From positions 62,001 to 126,000 of the forward strand of contig NZ_BSOT01000007.1 in assembly GCF_030160655.1 (NCBI RefSeq): a stretch of 64,000 nt of DNA, read 5' to 3'. The first letter of the stretch is position 1. Each line of letters begins with the position of its first letter. Source of the stretch: Agaribacter marinus. GTDB lineage: Bacteria > Pseudomonadota > Gammaproteobacteria > Enterobacterales > Alteromonadaceae. The notes under the pieces are model-generated. The model did no database searches, was not told the origin of the DNA, and saw only the letters and a list, made by a program, of their open reading frames with translations. This document shows positions 1 through 10,700 of the stretch, in pieces. A program made the position numbers and the translations under genes.

Positions 1-2392
1 TGTGATAGATAACATCCGGCGAGGTATTTGGTGCTTGAGTATAAAATACTAGACCGGCTTGTTGATTGATTGGTTTGTAACCAACACCAACGGAATAACC
101 TAGTTGTCGAATGTTTCGCATCTCAACAAAAAATATAGGACTGAGTAAACACTCCAACATAAGTGCAATTGCGACTTCTTTTTCCGCACTATTGCCGTTT
201 TCACCCATAACTATCTGTTGGTAAAGCACAAATGCATTGTCTGCTGTACTTGTGGATGTTGCATGGGTAACGATGGATTTATGAATCAGATTGGCGGTGA
301 TTTTGGGCTTTTTCCACTTAGTATCAATTATCATTCGGCTGTCTAAATGCTGCTTCACGCTTTCGGCCATCTTTTTTGTCCAGTTACCGACCATCAAGCT
401 TTCGATGTGTGTTTTCGAAAAATAAAGTTGTTGATGTTTAGTCGCTGTTTTAAAAGATAATTTTTCAATACCGTCGAGTAGTATTAGCGGTTCGAGTACA
501 TTAGGGTGAACGCGATTAGTGAGAATAGAAATCAATCTATTGACAGGTTTTTGTAACAAATTTTTATTTAATTTCCGTTTTATCAAAAATTTACTACGTT
601 CAAATTCTTGTTGTGAAAATTTAAATGCTGTGGTGAGGTTGATTAAGTCGAGTACGAGCAAAATCTGCTTTTCGGTGAAACCACTTGTATGAATACAAAT
701 GCCATGTTGATGCCCATAAACTCTATAGTAGAGTCCAGCAAACTCCGATAGATAAAAAGTGCGTGACAATTTTGTTTGCAGCGCTTCTAACCAGACTTTT
801 TTTACTAACACGTTTTCTGCAGAGCCAAACATACTTTGACAGCTTATCGAAATATATATGTCACCAAGTGGTTTGCTATTTTCTATAAATTGCATGAATT
901 TGAATTTCATGCCTGGCTCTTCCCAATGTTCGACGGACAGGTCTTCTGGATTAAATGGGAACACACGTAAACTTGTCGGCATGTATTGGTTTTGTTCAGG
1001 GAGCTTGAATGTGTACTTATCGTCTAACTCGATAGGTTTTGGTGAGCTTATTGAATAGTTGACGTCGTAAAAATCAGTACAATCAGAGTAGATATCCAGT
1101 GTCGTAAACACATATGTGGTTGGAGACAAGTCTGACAATGTTGAAATAAGGCCATTTAGTCTTTGTTTTACTAAGTCGTCATCTAGTCGCAATGCTTCGC
1201 TTAGATCAGTGTTAGCACACACGGTGTTAAGGCGTTCGGCCATATCTATGGTGGCATCCATCATACTTTGCGTTTTTCCAAAGTGTTGTGCCAATACTAG
1301 TTGTTTTTGTTTTTCTCTAAATCGCCAAGATTCGATATCTGTGGATTGTAAAAACTCCAAATATTGTCGAGTAACGAATTTTATTCTAGCAATAAGCTCA
1401 TCACTAATTTGAGGCTTAGAAACAGACATTTTTATTTGAATTTCTTCAATGGTGTTGTCTTCTAATCCACCCGTTACGATTAGTTGCTCTACATCACATA
1501 TTCTTTTGAGCGTGTCTGTGAGGCCATATTGTTGTTTGCTATCGAGTAATTGCTGCAACATCGTAAGGGCCAAGTTGTCTAATTCGTCATTACCAATTTT
1601 TTCAACGATAAAACTTAAAATCAGCGCTTGAGAGCGAACGACAGGTTCAACGAAAATTAACTTCCCCTGTGCCTCTTTATCAATGATTGAAGGCAAGCAT
1701 GGTGTGTCGATGCTAGCGTTAGCTCTAATGTGGCTTGTCAGTATCGATTCAATCTTCGGTAATACATCTTGGAATACGTTATTAGGTAAGGTTATGCCAA
1801 CTGCGATATTGTCAGCACAAAAATGCGTTGAATGAAATTTTCTTAGTTGTTGTATAAGTGTTTCAACATCTACTTGGCAAAAGGTGAGTCTGTTGCCTAC
1901 CGTAAAGCGGCTAAAGGGGTGGTTAGGGTTAGTTTGTGTTTGTTGTACTGATAAAATTCGGCGTTGCTCATCGCGTTTTTTCAGGGAAAATTCTGCATCA
2001 ATGGCGTTAATTTCTCGCGTTATCTCTTCTACCGTAAATAATGGGTTAACGATTTTGTCGATTAGAATGGAGACGCAATCAATAAAATGTTCGTGTGGGC
2101 ATTGTAAATGAAAATTTGTCGTTAATGAGTGCGTCCAAGCATTGACCTGACCGCCACGCTGTTCGACGTATTTCTGCAAAAAACCTACTTCAGGGTATTT
2201 TTCATTGGGAGAAAAAATCAAATGTTCGAGTAGGTGAGTGAATCCAAAGCACTGTTCTTTTTCGTAGTAACGACCAGACCGTACACTAAATGAAATTATA
2301 CTATAGTCATTATTGTGTTGCTTTTCTGCCGCAATTCTTAGACTATTTTGCAACTCATTGGTGTAAATAGTCGTCTTGTCGTTATTCGTCAA
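1..2392 (-). CDS. M16 (insulinase/protease III-like) zinc metallopeptidase, partial at left edge
   Basis: The reading frame stays open from a TTG codon at 2392 to the left edge, so about 797 N-terminal residues are present and the C-terminus is missing. The inverted zinc motif HLLEH of M16 peptidases lies near residue 52, after the typical segment SVRSGRYYEKEQCFGFTHLL. Near the left edge the frame reads RQLGYSVGVGYKP, which matches the C-terminal part of insulysin and E. coli protease III. The TTG start is chosen because an in-frame stop lies four codons upstream, and an AGAGGT ribosome site precedes it. Family members degrade peptides and are usually 900-1000 residues, so about 100 or more residues lie outside. 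It is divergent from sixA. The family is certain; the substrate is unknown. Confidence 0.88.
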   Translation of the reverse strand, partial: MTNNDKTTIYTNELQNSLRIAAEKQHNNDYSIISFSVRSGRYYEKEQCFGFTHLLEHLIFSPNEKYPEVGFLQKYVEQRGGQVNAWTHSLTTNFHLQCPHEHFIDCVSILIDKIVNPLFTVEEITREINAIDAEFSLKKRDEQRRILSVQQTQTNPNHPFSRFTVGNRLTFCQVDVETLIQQLRKFHSTHFCADNIAVGITLPNNVFQDVLPKIESILTSHIRANASIDTPCLPSIIDKEAQGKLIFVEPVVRSQALILSFIVEKIGNDELDNLALTMLQQLLDSKQQYGLTDTLKRICDVEQLIVTGGLEDNTIEEIQIKMSVSKPQISDELIARIKFVTRQYLEFLQSTDIESWRFREKQKQLVLAQHFGKTQSMMDATIDMAERLNTVCANTDLSEALRLDDDLVKQRLNGLISTLSDLSPTTYVFTTLDIYSDCTDFYDVNYSISSPKPIELDDKYTFKLPEQNQYMPTSLRVFPFNPEDLSVEHWEEPGMKFKFMQFIENSKPLGDIYISISCQSMFGSAENVLVKKVWLEALQTKLSRTFYLSEFAGLYYRVYGHQHGICIHTSGFTEKQILLVLDLINLTTAFKFSQQEFERSKFLIKRKLNKNLLQKPVNRLISILTNRVHPNVLEPLILLDGIEKLSFKTATKHQQLYFSKTHIESLMVGNWTKKMAESVKQHLDSRMIIDTKWKKPKITANLIHKSIVTHATSTSTADNAFVLYQQIVMGENGNSAEKEVAIALMLECLLSPIFFVEMRNIRQLGYSVGVGYKPINQQAGLVFYTQAPNTSPDVIYH

Positions 2393-2533
2393 GGTATATG
2401 ACCTCTACTTGGTTACTTTCCTAGACTAAAGTAGTAAAGGAGCAGTAAATGCAGTTATTTTTTAGGTAAATCGCTGTTAACAACCCACTTTATAAATAGC
2501 GTCGATTAATAGCAATACTTTAGAAGATATGAA

Positions 2534-3022
2534 ATGAAACTAATTATTATGCGCCACGGTGAAGCTGAACCATATAACAATGATGACGTTAATCGGCAGT
2601 TAACACGGTTTGGAAAAACTCAATCAGAGTATGCTGGACGTAGGCTTGCTGAATACTTACAAGATGATTTAAATAAACCGAGTATTCACAAGTTGTTAGT
2701 GAGCCCTTATCGACGTACGCAACAAACTTATCAAGAAGTCGCCAAAAAAATTGCTATTTCTGACAAAATAGATACTGACCTTATTGTGCCTGAGGCAAAT
2801 GTACAACAAGCCACAGATTATATTCACGGCCTTGCTTGCAGTGATAATCCTCCAGATAACTTGATGTTAATCAGTCATATGCCCTTTGTTAGCTTACTCG
2901 CTGATAAAATTTGTTTCGGATTTAATGCAAAAATTTTTACGCCTGCCGATATACTCATTGTTGACTACAATGCAAAAGGCCAACAAGGAAAGCAGTTAGC
3001 TTTGATTCAAAGCATAAGTTAG
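2534..3022 (+). CDS. sixA: Phosphohistidine phosphatase SixA
   Basis: This 162-residue protein is a single-domain histidine phosphatase. The catalytic RHG sits at residues 7-9 (IIMRHGEAEP), the conserved arginine appears in SPYRRTQQTY near residue 60, and the second catalytic histidine is in LISHMPF near residue 115. SixA dephosphorylates phosphohistidine, for example on HPt domains of phosphorelays or on the nitrogen PTS in E. coli. The length matches the family (about 160). It is divergent from the M16 protease, and a small ORF with its own ribosome site follows directly. The family call is firm; the physiological partner here is inferred only by homology. Confidence 0.9.
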   Translation: MKLIIMRHGEAEPYNNDDVNRQLTRFGKTQSEYAGRRLAEYLQDDLNKPSIHKLLVSPYRRTQQTYQEVAKKIAISDKIDTDLIVPEANVQQATDYIHGLACSDNPPDNLMLISHMPFVSLLADKICFGFNAKIFTPADILIVDYNAKGQQGKQLALIQSIS

Positions 3023-3037
3023 GAGTGGTTTTTAATA

Positions 3038-3214
3038 ATGCCTAGAGTTTCACTACCAGTGACGCTTCAATTAGCGCTTAAACAACACGTTGCTGCCGCC
3101 GATATCGATGATGACGATGAACTTCGCATGTTGATGGTTAAGCTAGGTGATTTGAATGAAAAAATTGAAGCCGTCAAACAAAAGGTGCGCGATAATCGTT
3201 TAACGAAACGATAG
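3038..3214 (+). CDS. Small hypothetical protein (58 aa)
   Basis: An ATG at 3038 opens a 58-residue frame ending at 3214. An AGGAG ribosome site at 3021-3025 overlaps the sixA stop codon, with a longish 12-nt spacer, suggesting translation coupled to sixA. The product has a short N-terminal segment, an acidic DIDDDDE run near residue 27 and a predicted helical, lysine-rich C-terminus (LGDLNEKIEAVKQKVRDN). No signal peptide or membrane segment is seen and I do not recognise a family. The spacing, ribosome site and amphipathic composition favour a real gene. Confidence 0.5.
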   Translation: MPRVSLPVTLQLALKQHVAAADIDDDDELRMLMVKLGDLNEKIEAVKQKVRDNRLTKR

Positions 3215-3244
3215 GTGTTCGCGCGTCTTGATATTTTTTTGTGT

Positions 3245-4537
3245 TTAGTCGATGGATTCTTGCTCTACGCTAACATAGTACTCAGGCTGTATACGCACAG
3301 TCTTAATCATATTACCACTTATATCGATAATTTCGATTGGATAACCGGCTAAACGCAGACTAATGTTGTTTTCAGGGATTTCTTCAAGATATTCAACAAT
3401 TAAGCCATTGATAGTCTTTGGGCCATCAGTAGGAAACTCCCAATCCATTTCTTTATTTAGTTCTCGAATATTGGCGCTTCCGTCGACTAAATAGCTACCG
3501 TCTTGTTGTTCTACCGCCTCTTTACTATAGTCAGGTAACATGTTGGTAGTGAAGTCACCGATGATCTCTTCTAGTATATCCTCCAAGGTAACTAAGCCTT
3601 GTATATCTCCATATTCATCGACGACGAGTCCAATTCTCTCGCGCTCTTGTTGAAATTTAAACATAAGTTTATGCAATGGTGTAGATTCGGGGGTGTAGTA
3701 AATTTCCCTGACCGCTCTTAGCATTGTCGCCTTTGTAAATTGATCTTTTGATAATAGGCGTAAAGCATCGCGAACGTGCATAAAACCAACGGCGTCATCT
3801 ATACTGTCTCGATACAATAAAACCCTTGTGTGCTGTGAATAAGTAAGCTGTCGCTGTATGAGTTTCCAGTCATCGTTAATATCGATAGCGAAGATGTCAC
3901 TGCGTGGGACCATAATATCTTCTGCAGTCACCTTTTCTAAATCTAAAATGCTTACCAGCATATCTTGGTGTTTTTTAGGGATCATGGAGCCGGCTTCGTA
4001 TACTACGGTGCGAAGTTCCTCTCTGCTAAGTGAGTCGCCATTGCCACCTTTAGGGTTCATGCGGAATAAAAATAGTATGCTATTTGTAATGCCATTTACG
4101 CCTTTTACAAATGGGGTCATGATAAATAACAAGGGCAGTAATATAACTGAGCTAGGAAATGCGACATTTTCTGGGTGCAGCGCAGCGTATGTTTTTGGTG
4201 TAACCTCCGCAAAAATAAGAACAATCAGTGTAAGTCCAAATGTGGCGACAATTGGCCCGTAAAAGTCACCAAACAAGCGCCAACACAAAATTGTAGCAAC
4301 CGTGGTTGCGGCAATATTAACGAGGTTGTTACCAATTAAGATTAATCCAATCAGTCTATCTGGTCTATTCAGCAAGGATTGCACGCGTCTGGCGCCTTTA
4401 TGACCTTCATTCGCTAAATGCTTTAAACGGTATCGGTTAATGCTCATTAAGCCTGTTTCAGAACTAGAAAAATAAGCAGACAATACGAGCAATATGCCTA
4501 AGATTATGTAGAGCGTTGAGTTTGACAATTGATCCAA
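3245..4537 (-). CDS. CNNM/CorC-type membrane protein (DUF21 + CBS pair + CorC_HlyC), YfjD/CorB-like
   Basis: The 430-residue protein has the CNNM layout. An N-terminal DUF21 membrane domain has about four hydrophobic segments within residues 1-190. A CBS-domain pair follows at roughly 205-325 (VTAEDIMVPRSDIFAID, then VVDEYGDIQGLVTLEDILEE). A CorC_HlyC domain occupies about 340-425. CNNM proteins take part in magnesium and divalent cation transport or efflux in the inner membrane, with the CBS pair acting as regulator. It lies 57 bp downstream of the ypjD-like gene on the same strand, the arrangement seen for yfjD and ypjD in enterobacteria. Specific ion selectivity cannot be read from sequence. 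Confidence 0.88.
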   Translation of the reverse strand: MDQLSNSTLYIILGILLVLSAYFSSSETGLMSINRYRLKHLANEGHKGARRVQSLLNRPDRLIGLILIGNNLVNIAATTVATILCWRLFGDFYGPIVATFGLTLIVLIFAEVTPKTYAALHPENVAFPSSVILLPLLFIMTPFVKGVNGITNSILFLFRMNPKGGNGDSLSREELRTVVYEAGSMIPKKHQDMLVSILDLEKVTAEDIMVPRSDIFAIDINDDWKLIQRQLTYSQHTRVLLYRDSIDDAVGFMHVRDALRLLSKDQFTKATMLRAVREIYYTPESTPLHKLMFKFQQERERIGLVVDEYGDIQGLVTLEDILEEIIGDFTTNMLPDYSKEAVEQQDGSYLVDGSANIRELNKEMDWEFPTDGPKTINGLIVEYLEEIPENNISLRLAGYPIEIIDISGNMIKTVRIQPEYYVSVEQESID

Positions 4538-4594
4538 AATATCTACCTATTCTCAGAGCGTACTTGAGTTAGCTGAGTGATTAATAAAGTAAGT

Positions 4595-5401
4595 TTATCC
4601 AATGATGACTTCCTGCACTATGCGTGAGCCAAAGTAGGCTAATGATAAAAATGCAATACCAACCACGTTAACAATGATGGCATGGCGCGCTTTTAGCCCT
4701 TTTTTGTGATGAAAAATAAGTGCGCTAATGAAGGTAAGTAGTGCGACGGTCGATAACGTAGTCTTGTGTGCATAGCCTTCAGCAAACATATTTGGCACAA
4801 ATACGAACCCAGATATAAGGGAGGCTGCCAATATTAAAGTGCCTAGCAACATGAGTTTGTAAAGAATGTCTTCAACGAGTAAAAGTGGAGGAAGGTCGCT
4901 ATGTAGCATAGTTTTTCGTTTGTGCTTTAATTGATAATTAATGTAACTCAATTGCAATGCGTATAGCATCGAGATACCCAAAATACCGAAGGCTAAAATT
5001 GACAGCGTAATATGTGCGATTACGCCAGAATTCATACTTGAATCGATGCCTGTTGTTGCAGGAAAAATTAAATGTAGAAATACAAACAACGCCGATAAGA
5101 AACAAACGATAGGCAAAAACACTATGTTTTTGATGAGTTTATTCAACATATACATGCTGGCTGATACAAGCCATGCTAGTGTTGCTAGCACAAAGGTTAG
5201 GCTGAGTTTTTCGCCATCAATTTGCTGGATACTGAGAATTAAGATACTTAAGTGAATGGCAATACCTAACATCAGACTGCCTTGGGCGACTTTAGTATTT
5301 TTATTGTCTTGCGCTTGACCAAAAAATTGTCTGAGCACAAGCACTCCTGCTAACAAGTAACAGATCATACTGATGACAGAAGTAATAGAAACAGCTGACA
5401 T
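4595..5401 (-). CDS. ypjD: YpjD-like inner membrane protein, cytochrome c assembly (CcsA/HemX-like) family
   Basis: The 268-residue protein is almost wholly hydrophobic, with about eight membrane segments. It resembles YpjD/HemX-type members of the CcsA superfamily, including the histidine-bearing segment AHITLSILAFGILGIS near residue 130. The start ATG at 5401 is preceded by AAGGA with good spacing. It lies upstream of, and probably co-transcribed with, the CNNM transporter, and is divergent from ffh as in many gammaproteobacteria. Family membership is well supported by topology and context. A role in haem or cytochrome handling is inherited from the superfamily and is unproven. Confidence 0.8.
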   Translation of the reverse strand: MSAVSITSVISMICYLLAGVLVLRQFFGQAQDNKNTKVAQGSLMLGIAIHLSILILSIQQIDGEKLSLTFVLATLAWLVSASMYMLNKLIKNIVFLPIVCFLSALFVFLHLIFPATTGIDSSMNSGVIAHITLSILAFGILGISMLYALQLSYINYQLKHKRKTMLHSDLPPLLLVEDILYKLMLLGTLILAASLISGFVFVPNMFAEGYAHKTTLSTVALLTFISALIFHHKKGLKARHAIIVNVVGIAFLSLAYFGSRIVQEVIIG

Positions 5402-5561
5402 TTACATCCTTTGTTATTAGTTAGATAGTGCTAGACGTTACAAACCAGCATCCTACGTTTGCAGATAGTAATCTAATCGAAAGCTATTGCAAAGTTTCCG
5501 CTTACCCCAATCTTTATTGTATACTTACGCACAACAGTTTTGTACAACCAATAATAGACAT

Positions 5562-6962
5562 ATGTTTCAGAATCTAAGCGATCGCCTCGGGCAAACACTC
5601 AAAAATATCAGCGGTAAGGGAAGACTCACCGAAGACAACATTAAAGACGCATTACGTGAAGTGCGTATGGCACTGCTTGAAGCCGATGTTGCACTTCCTG
5701 TGGTGAAAGATTTCATTGGAAAAGTGAAAGAGCGCGGGCTTGGTACTGAAGTTAGTAAGAGTTTAAAGCCAGGACAAGTATTTATTAAAATAGTGCAGTC
5801 TGAATTGGAGTCTGTGCTAGGTGCTGATAGCGTTGGTTTAAATCTCGCCGCCTCTCCTCCTGCGGTTGTCATGATGGCTGGTTTGCAAGGTGCAGGTAAG
5901 ACGACCAGCGTAGGTAAGCTTGCAAAGTACTTGAGCGAACGTGAAAAGAAAAAGGTGCTAGTCGTTAGTGCTGACGTATATCGGCCGGCGGCGATAAAGC
6001 AGCTCGAAACGCTAGCAAATGAAGTTAATGTAGAGTTTTATCCGTCAACCATTATGCAAAAGCCTGTGGATATAGTGAATGCTGCTATTGCCCATGCAAA
6101 ACTTCAGTTTATAGATGTGCTTTTGGTCGATACTGCCGGTAGATTGGCTGTTGACGAAAAAATGATGGATGAAATAAAGGCACTTCATGCGGCAGTAAGT
6201 CCAGTGGAAACGTTATTTGTGGTTGATGCCATGACGGGGCAAGATGCCGCGAACACCGCTAAGGCCTTTAATGAAGCATTGCCGTTAACCGGTGTTATTT
6301 TAACTAAAGCTGATGGTGATGCGCGAGGTGGTGCGGCGTTATCGGTTAAACATATCACTGGTAAACCAATAAAATTCTTGGGTATGGGTGAAAAAGTCGA
6401 TGCCTTAGAGCCTTTCCACCCTCAGCGTATTGCTTCTCGTATTCTCGGGATGGGGGACGTGCTTAGTTTAATCGAGGAAGTTGAGCGTAAGGTTGACCGC
6501 ACAAAAGCCGAGAAATTGGCGAAGAAAGTTCAAAAAGGAAAGGGGTTTGACCTACAAGACTTTAAAGAACAGCTAGAGCAAATGCGTAATATGGGCGGAA
6601 TGATGTCGCTAATGGATAAGCTACCTGGTATGGGTGGCATGTCAGCAAAAATTAAAGATCAGGCAAATGATAAACAGTTCACACAAATGGAAGCCATCAT
6701 TAATTCCATGACGCCTGGCGAAAGACAACGCCCTGATGTTATCAAAGGCGCGCGAAAACGCCGCATAGCCGCGGGTTCTGGCACACAAATTCAAGATGTA
6801 AATCGCCTCCTTAAGCAGTTCACTCAAATGCAAAAGATGATGAAAAAAATGGGTGGCGGCAATATGAAAAAGATGATGCGAGGTATGGGCGGAATGATGC
6901 CTCCAGGTGGTATGGGTGGCGGAATGGGAGGTTTTGGTGGCGGATTTCCACCAAAACGCTAG
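5562..6962 (+). CDS. ffh: Signal recognition particle protein Ffh
   Basis: This is the 466-residue SRP54 GTPase that binds 4.5S RNA and signal sequences and docks with FtsY at the inner membrane. The N domain (MFQNLSDRLGQTLKNISG) is followed by the G domain with P-loop GLQGAGKTTSVGK near residue 107, DTAGR near 190 and TKADGDARGG near 247. The M domain is methionine-rich and ends in a Gly/Met tail. The start at 5562 is chosen over an in-frame upstream codon at 5487 because the protein family begins at MFQNL. In related bacteria rpsP-rimM-trmD-rplS follows directly; here about 10 kb of other genes intervenes. Confidence 0.97.
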   Translation: MFQNLSDRLGQTLKNISGKGRLTEDNIKDALREVRMALLEADVALPVVKDFIGKVKERGLGTEVSKSLKPGQVFIKIVQSELESVLGADSVGLNLAASPPAVVMMAGLQGAGKTTSVGKLAKYLSEREKKKVLVVSADVYRPAAIKQLETLANEVNVEFYPSTIMQKPVDIVNAAIAHAKLQFIDVLLVDTAGRLAVDEKMMDEIKALHAAVSPVETLFVVDAMTGQDAANTAKAFNEALPLTGVILTKADGDARGGAALSVKHITGKPIKFLGMGEKVDALEPFHPQRIASRILGMGDVLSLIEEVERKVDRTKAEKLAKKVQKGKGFDLQDFKEQLEQMRNMGGMMSLMDKLPGMGGMSAKIKDQANDKQFTQMEAIINSMTPGERQRPDVIKGARKRRIAAGSGTQIQDVNRLLKQFTQMQKMMKKMGGGNMKKMMRGMGGMMPPGGMGGGMGGFGGGFPPKR

Positions 6963-6992
6963 TTAGCAACGAAAATATAAATGCCAAGTGTA

Positions 6993-7020
6993 TTTCGCCT
7001 CATAAGGCCATGAGGCGAAA
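6993..7020. terminator. Hairpin between convergent ffh and the VOC gene
   Basis: A perfect 11-bp inverted repeat (TTTCGCCTCAT and its complement) with a 6-nt loop lies 30 bp after the ffh stop, between converging genes. There is no U-run on either strand, so it may be a weak bidirectional terminator or an mRNA 3' end stabiliser. Confidence 0.55.
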
Positions 7021-7050
7021 CAGTTGATAGATTTAAATATACGCAGACTT

Positions 7051-7425
7051 TTAACGATGCTGATCGATAAGCACTGGGTTGCCATCTGGGTCTTTTAGTG
7101 AAATATGCGCTGGGCCACTCGAGTTTTCATCGATAATAGCGTCTAACGCTATGCCTTTTGACATAAGTTCTTTTTGTATTTGTCTAATGTCGTTAAACGG
7201 ATTAACTTCTTTTGCTTGATTGTTCCAACCTGGGTTAAATGTCAGCATGTTTTTTTCAAACATCCCTTCAAAAAGCCCAATTGTCGTGCTATCGCCGTTG
7301 CGCAAAATTAACCACTTTTGTGATATATCACCGCCGGTAATGACGAAACCTAAGGCTTCGTAAAAATTCTTAGACTTTTCAATATTTGAAACGTTTAAAC
7401 TAATAGAAAATGCACCCAATTCCAC
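7051..7425 (-). CDS. VOC (glyoxalase/dioxygenase superfamily) protein
   Basis: The 124-residue protein has the betaalpha-beta-beta-beta modules of the vicinal oxygen chelate fold. The N-terminal hallmark is SLNVSNIEKSKNFYEALGF; the C-terminal hallmark is HISLKDPDGNPVLI. A GTG start at 7425 is preferred over an in-frame upstream ATG at 7479, because GGAGG sits five bases before the GTG and the family starts at that point. The substrate is unknown: the superfamily covers glyoxalase I, fosfomycin resistance proteins, dioxygenases and many uncharacterised members. It is a lone gene converging on ffh. Confidence 0.8.
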   Translation of the reverse strand: MELGAFSISLNVSNIEKSKNFYEALGFVITGGDISQKWLILRNGDSTTIGLFEGMFEKNMLTFNPGWNNQAKEVNPFNDIRQIQKELMSKGIALDAIIDENSSGPAHISLKDPDGNPVLIDQHR

Positions 7426-7718
7426 TATAACCTCCAGAAGGCCTTTTAAATACACTCTATCAGCATAGATGAAAATCAATATTTTGCTAAGACCCTTAGT
7501 ATCAATTTGGCGTAAAAACTCTTAAGACGTTAACTCTGTTGAAACAAACGCACATAACGTAATCAAAATTTAACGATTTCATCTCTACAGCCGATAAAAA
7601 TATAGTCTAAAGTATAGATAGGTTGGTGTTGTTTTGTACAAAACATCTTTTCTATACGCGTCGTATTTACGCATTCTCTAGACGTCAATTTTTTAGACGT
7701 AGAATTAAATTAATTGCT

Positions 7719-10700
7719 ATGAAATACCTTTTATTTATTAAATTCATTTTATTAAGTGCTTTGGGCTTATATTCGGTTTTTGCTTCTGCGGCAGTGCCGC
7801 TATTTTCTGATGCTACGCCAATGGTAAATGTTTTTGAAAACACTGTTTATGTGGCCGATATCGTGGCTACTGATGCAGACTCAAATGCTATTACGTATAG
7901 TATCTCCGGCGGAGACGACCAAAGTCTTTTTTCCATTGATGTTAACACCGGCAGTTTACGTTTCAATTCGTCGCAAGACTTCGAAACCCCGCTAGATAAT
8001 GACAGTAACAATGATTACTTAGTCGAAGTTACTGCCACTAATGTAGATGGATTTGCCATTGCAAATGTGACAGCAAGTATCGTCGATGACGTAACGCCGC
8101 CGTCATTCGAAAATTCGATGCCTCGAATAGATAGTTTTGATGCGACTTCAATCACCTTTAATCTGGATTTAGATGAAAGTGCTTCAGTATACAGTGTTGC
8201 GTTGTCTATGGGATCAGGAGCTCCCTCGGTGGCTCAGTTGGTAGCAGGGCTTGATAGAAATAACACCCCAGCGATCAACAACAATGTGCTACTAAGCAAT
8301 ACAACATTTACCGGTCAGTTAACTATTTCGGGTTTATCAACGAGTCTTGGCTCGCGATATGACGTGTATCTAGCGGCGGAAGATTTAGAAGGCAATCAGC
8401 AGGTTTCATGGGTTAGTTTTGGCTTACAAGACATAGATACTGATGGTGATGGCACAAGAGATACAGCCGAAATAGACGCTGATAATGATGGTGTTCCAGA
8501 TACAAATGAGGGGCTTGATGGAACGAATAGCCTAAGTGAATTTAGTTTCTTAGATGACGATAATGATGGCGTTCCGAATTTTTTTGAACTCATGACACCT
8601 GCGCAATATGTTGATGTAAATGGTGATCCTTTAGACAGCGATAGTGACGGCACAATTGACTATATTGAAGCATATCCTGGTAAACCTGACATCCCATATT
8701 TTTTAAATTTTAATCCAACATTTACGGCCGTTAATATTACATCTTCTGCAATAGGAGCCGCTGGGGTTTTTGTCGCAGATGTTGATGCTGATGGTGATAT
8801 GGATGTGTTATCGGCAAGTGCCGGTGACAATACAATTGCGTGGTATGAAAATACCAGCCTTGTTTTTTCTCAGCATGTCGTTGCTAATACTATGCTTGGC
8901 GTACGTTCTATTGTGGCGAGAGATTTTGATGGTAATTTATCGATTGATATGGCATCTGCAAGAAGTGCAGAGAACCAAATTAGTTGGCATAAACAGGAAG
9001 GCGATGGCAGTTTTACGAATGTGACGTTTTTTGGTGGAGCCAACAATGCCCAAGACGTATTCGGTGCAGATATAGATGGTAATGGTCATATGGATATTTT
9101 GTCAGCAAGTGAAGGGAATGACCTGCTTAGGTGGCACCCAAACAATGGTATTGAAACCTTTGGAATTATCTCAATTGATGATGTATCAGACGGCGCGAGA
9201 TCAATTTTTGCTGCGGATATAGACAGTGATGGTGACATCGATATTCAAGCCGCCAGTGCCGAAGATGACACTATTGCTTGGTACGAAAACGATGGCATAG
9301 AAAACTTCACCAAACATGTGGTAACTGCTAGTGCTGATGGCGCTCGAGCGGTCTATGCGATTGATTTAGATGCTGATAATGATGTTGATCTTCTTTCCGC
9401 GAGTTTCATTGACAACAAAATAGCATGGTATGAAAACAACAATTTGACATTTACTGAGCACACTATTGACAGCAATGCATTGGGTGCTACACACATTGAT
9501 GTGATTGATGTTGACGGCGATGGTGACCTTGATGTTGTTGCTGCAAATTACAACGAAGATAGTATTGTTTGGTACCAGAACGTAGATTTGAGTTTTAGTC
9601 GTCGGGTCATTGATAGTGCAGCGCTTGGTATTTTGTCTGTGCATTATGGCGATTTAGATGATGATGGCGACCTTGACCTTTTGTCTGCAAGTGAATCAGA
9701 CAATGCTATAGATTGGTATGAAAATACACCAACGTTAAATGTAAATGTGTTAGAAGGGAGTACGTCAGCACTAACAATTGCCGCTAATGATCATGATGGT
9801 CAAGATATTACCTACGCGATAACAGGGGGACCAGATGCGTCAGATTTTGGTATTAATGCGACAAGTGGCGATATTAGTTTTAATGTTGTTACAGACCATT
9901 CAAATCCGGTAGACAGTGATGTTGACAATATTTATGAACTTGAAGTGCAAGCAATGTCGGTCGACGGAAGCGTGTTTGGTGAGTTGTTTATTACGGTTGA
10001 TGAGAATGTTGCGCCTGTAATTAGTGGTTCGCCGGATACTTCGGTGTCTGAAGACACTCAATATAGTTTTACACCAACGGCGACAGATGCAAATAGTACA
10101 AGTCTAACGTTTTCCATCAACAATCTGCCGGGTTGGATGACGTTTGATTCAACAACTGGCATGTTGAGTGGTACACCTAGTAATAACGATGTAGGCGCTT
10201 ATTCAAATGTCATTATCTCAGTCTCTGACGGTGTATTTACCGATAGTTTGGCGAGCTTTACTGTAACCGTCGAGAATGTCAATGACTCCCCAGGCATCAT
10301 AGGTTCTCCCGATTTAACAATTGATGAAGACATACTCTATCATTTTACTCCTACTGCTTTAGATATCGACAGCAATGATCTTTCTTTTTCAATCGTGAAT
10401 AAGCCAAGTTGGGCTAATTTTAGCCATGATACAGGAACACTGAGTGGCACACCGACAAACGACGACGTTGGACGCTTTGAAAATATCGTTATCAGTGTAT
10501 CGGATGGTGCATTAAGTTCGCAGTTGGAAAGTTTTACGATAACGGTGACGAACATCAACGACGCGCCGGTGATCAGTGGAATGCCGCCTTTGTCAGTTGA
10601 GGAGGATTCTCCATATACTTTTGTTCCAAATGCAAGTGATCAAGACAGCTTTGAGCTTACCTATTCGATTGACAATATGCCGAGTTGGGCGTTATTTGAT

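Noticed and set aside
5487-5561. Extended N-terminus of ffh from an in-frame codon at 5487
   Set aside because: The Ffh family starts at MFQNL (5562); the extension is not conserved and lacks a ribosome site.
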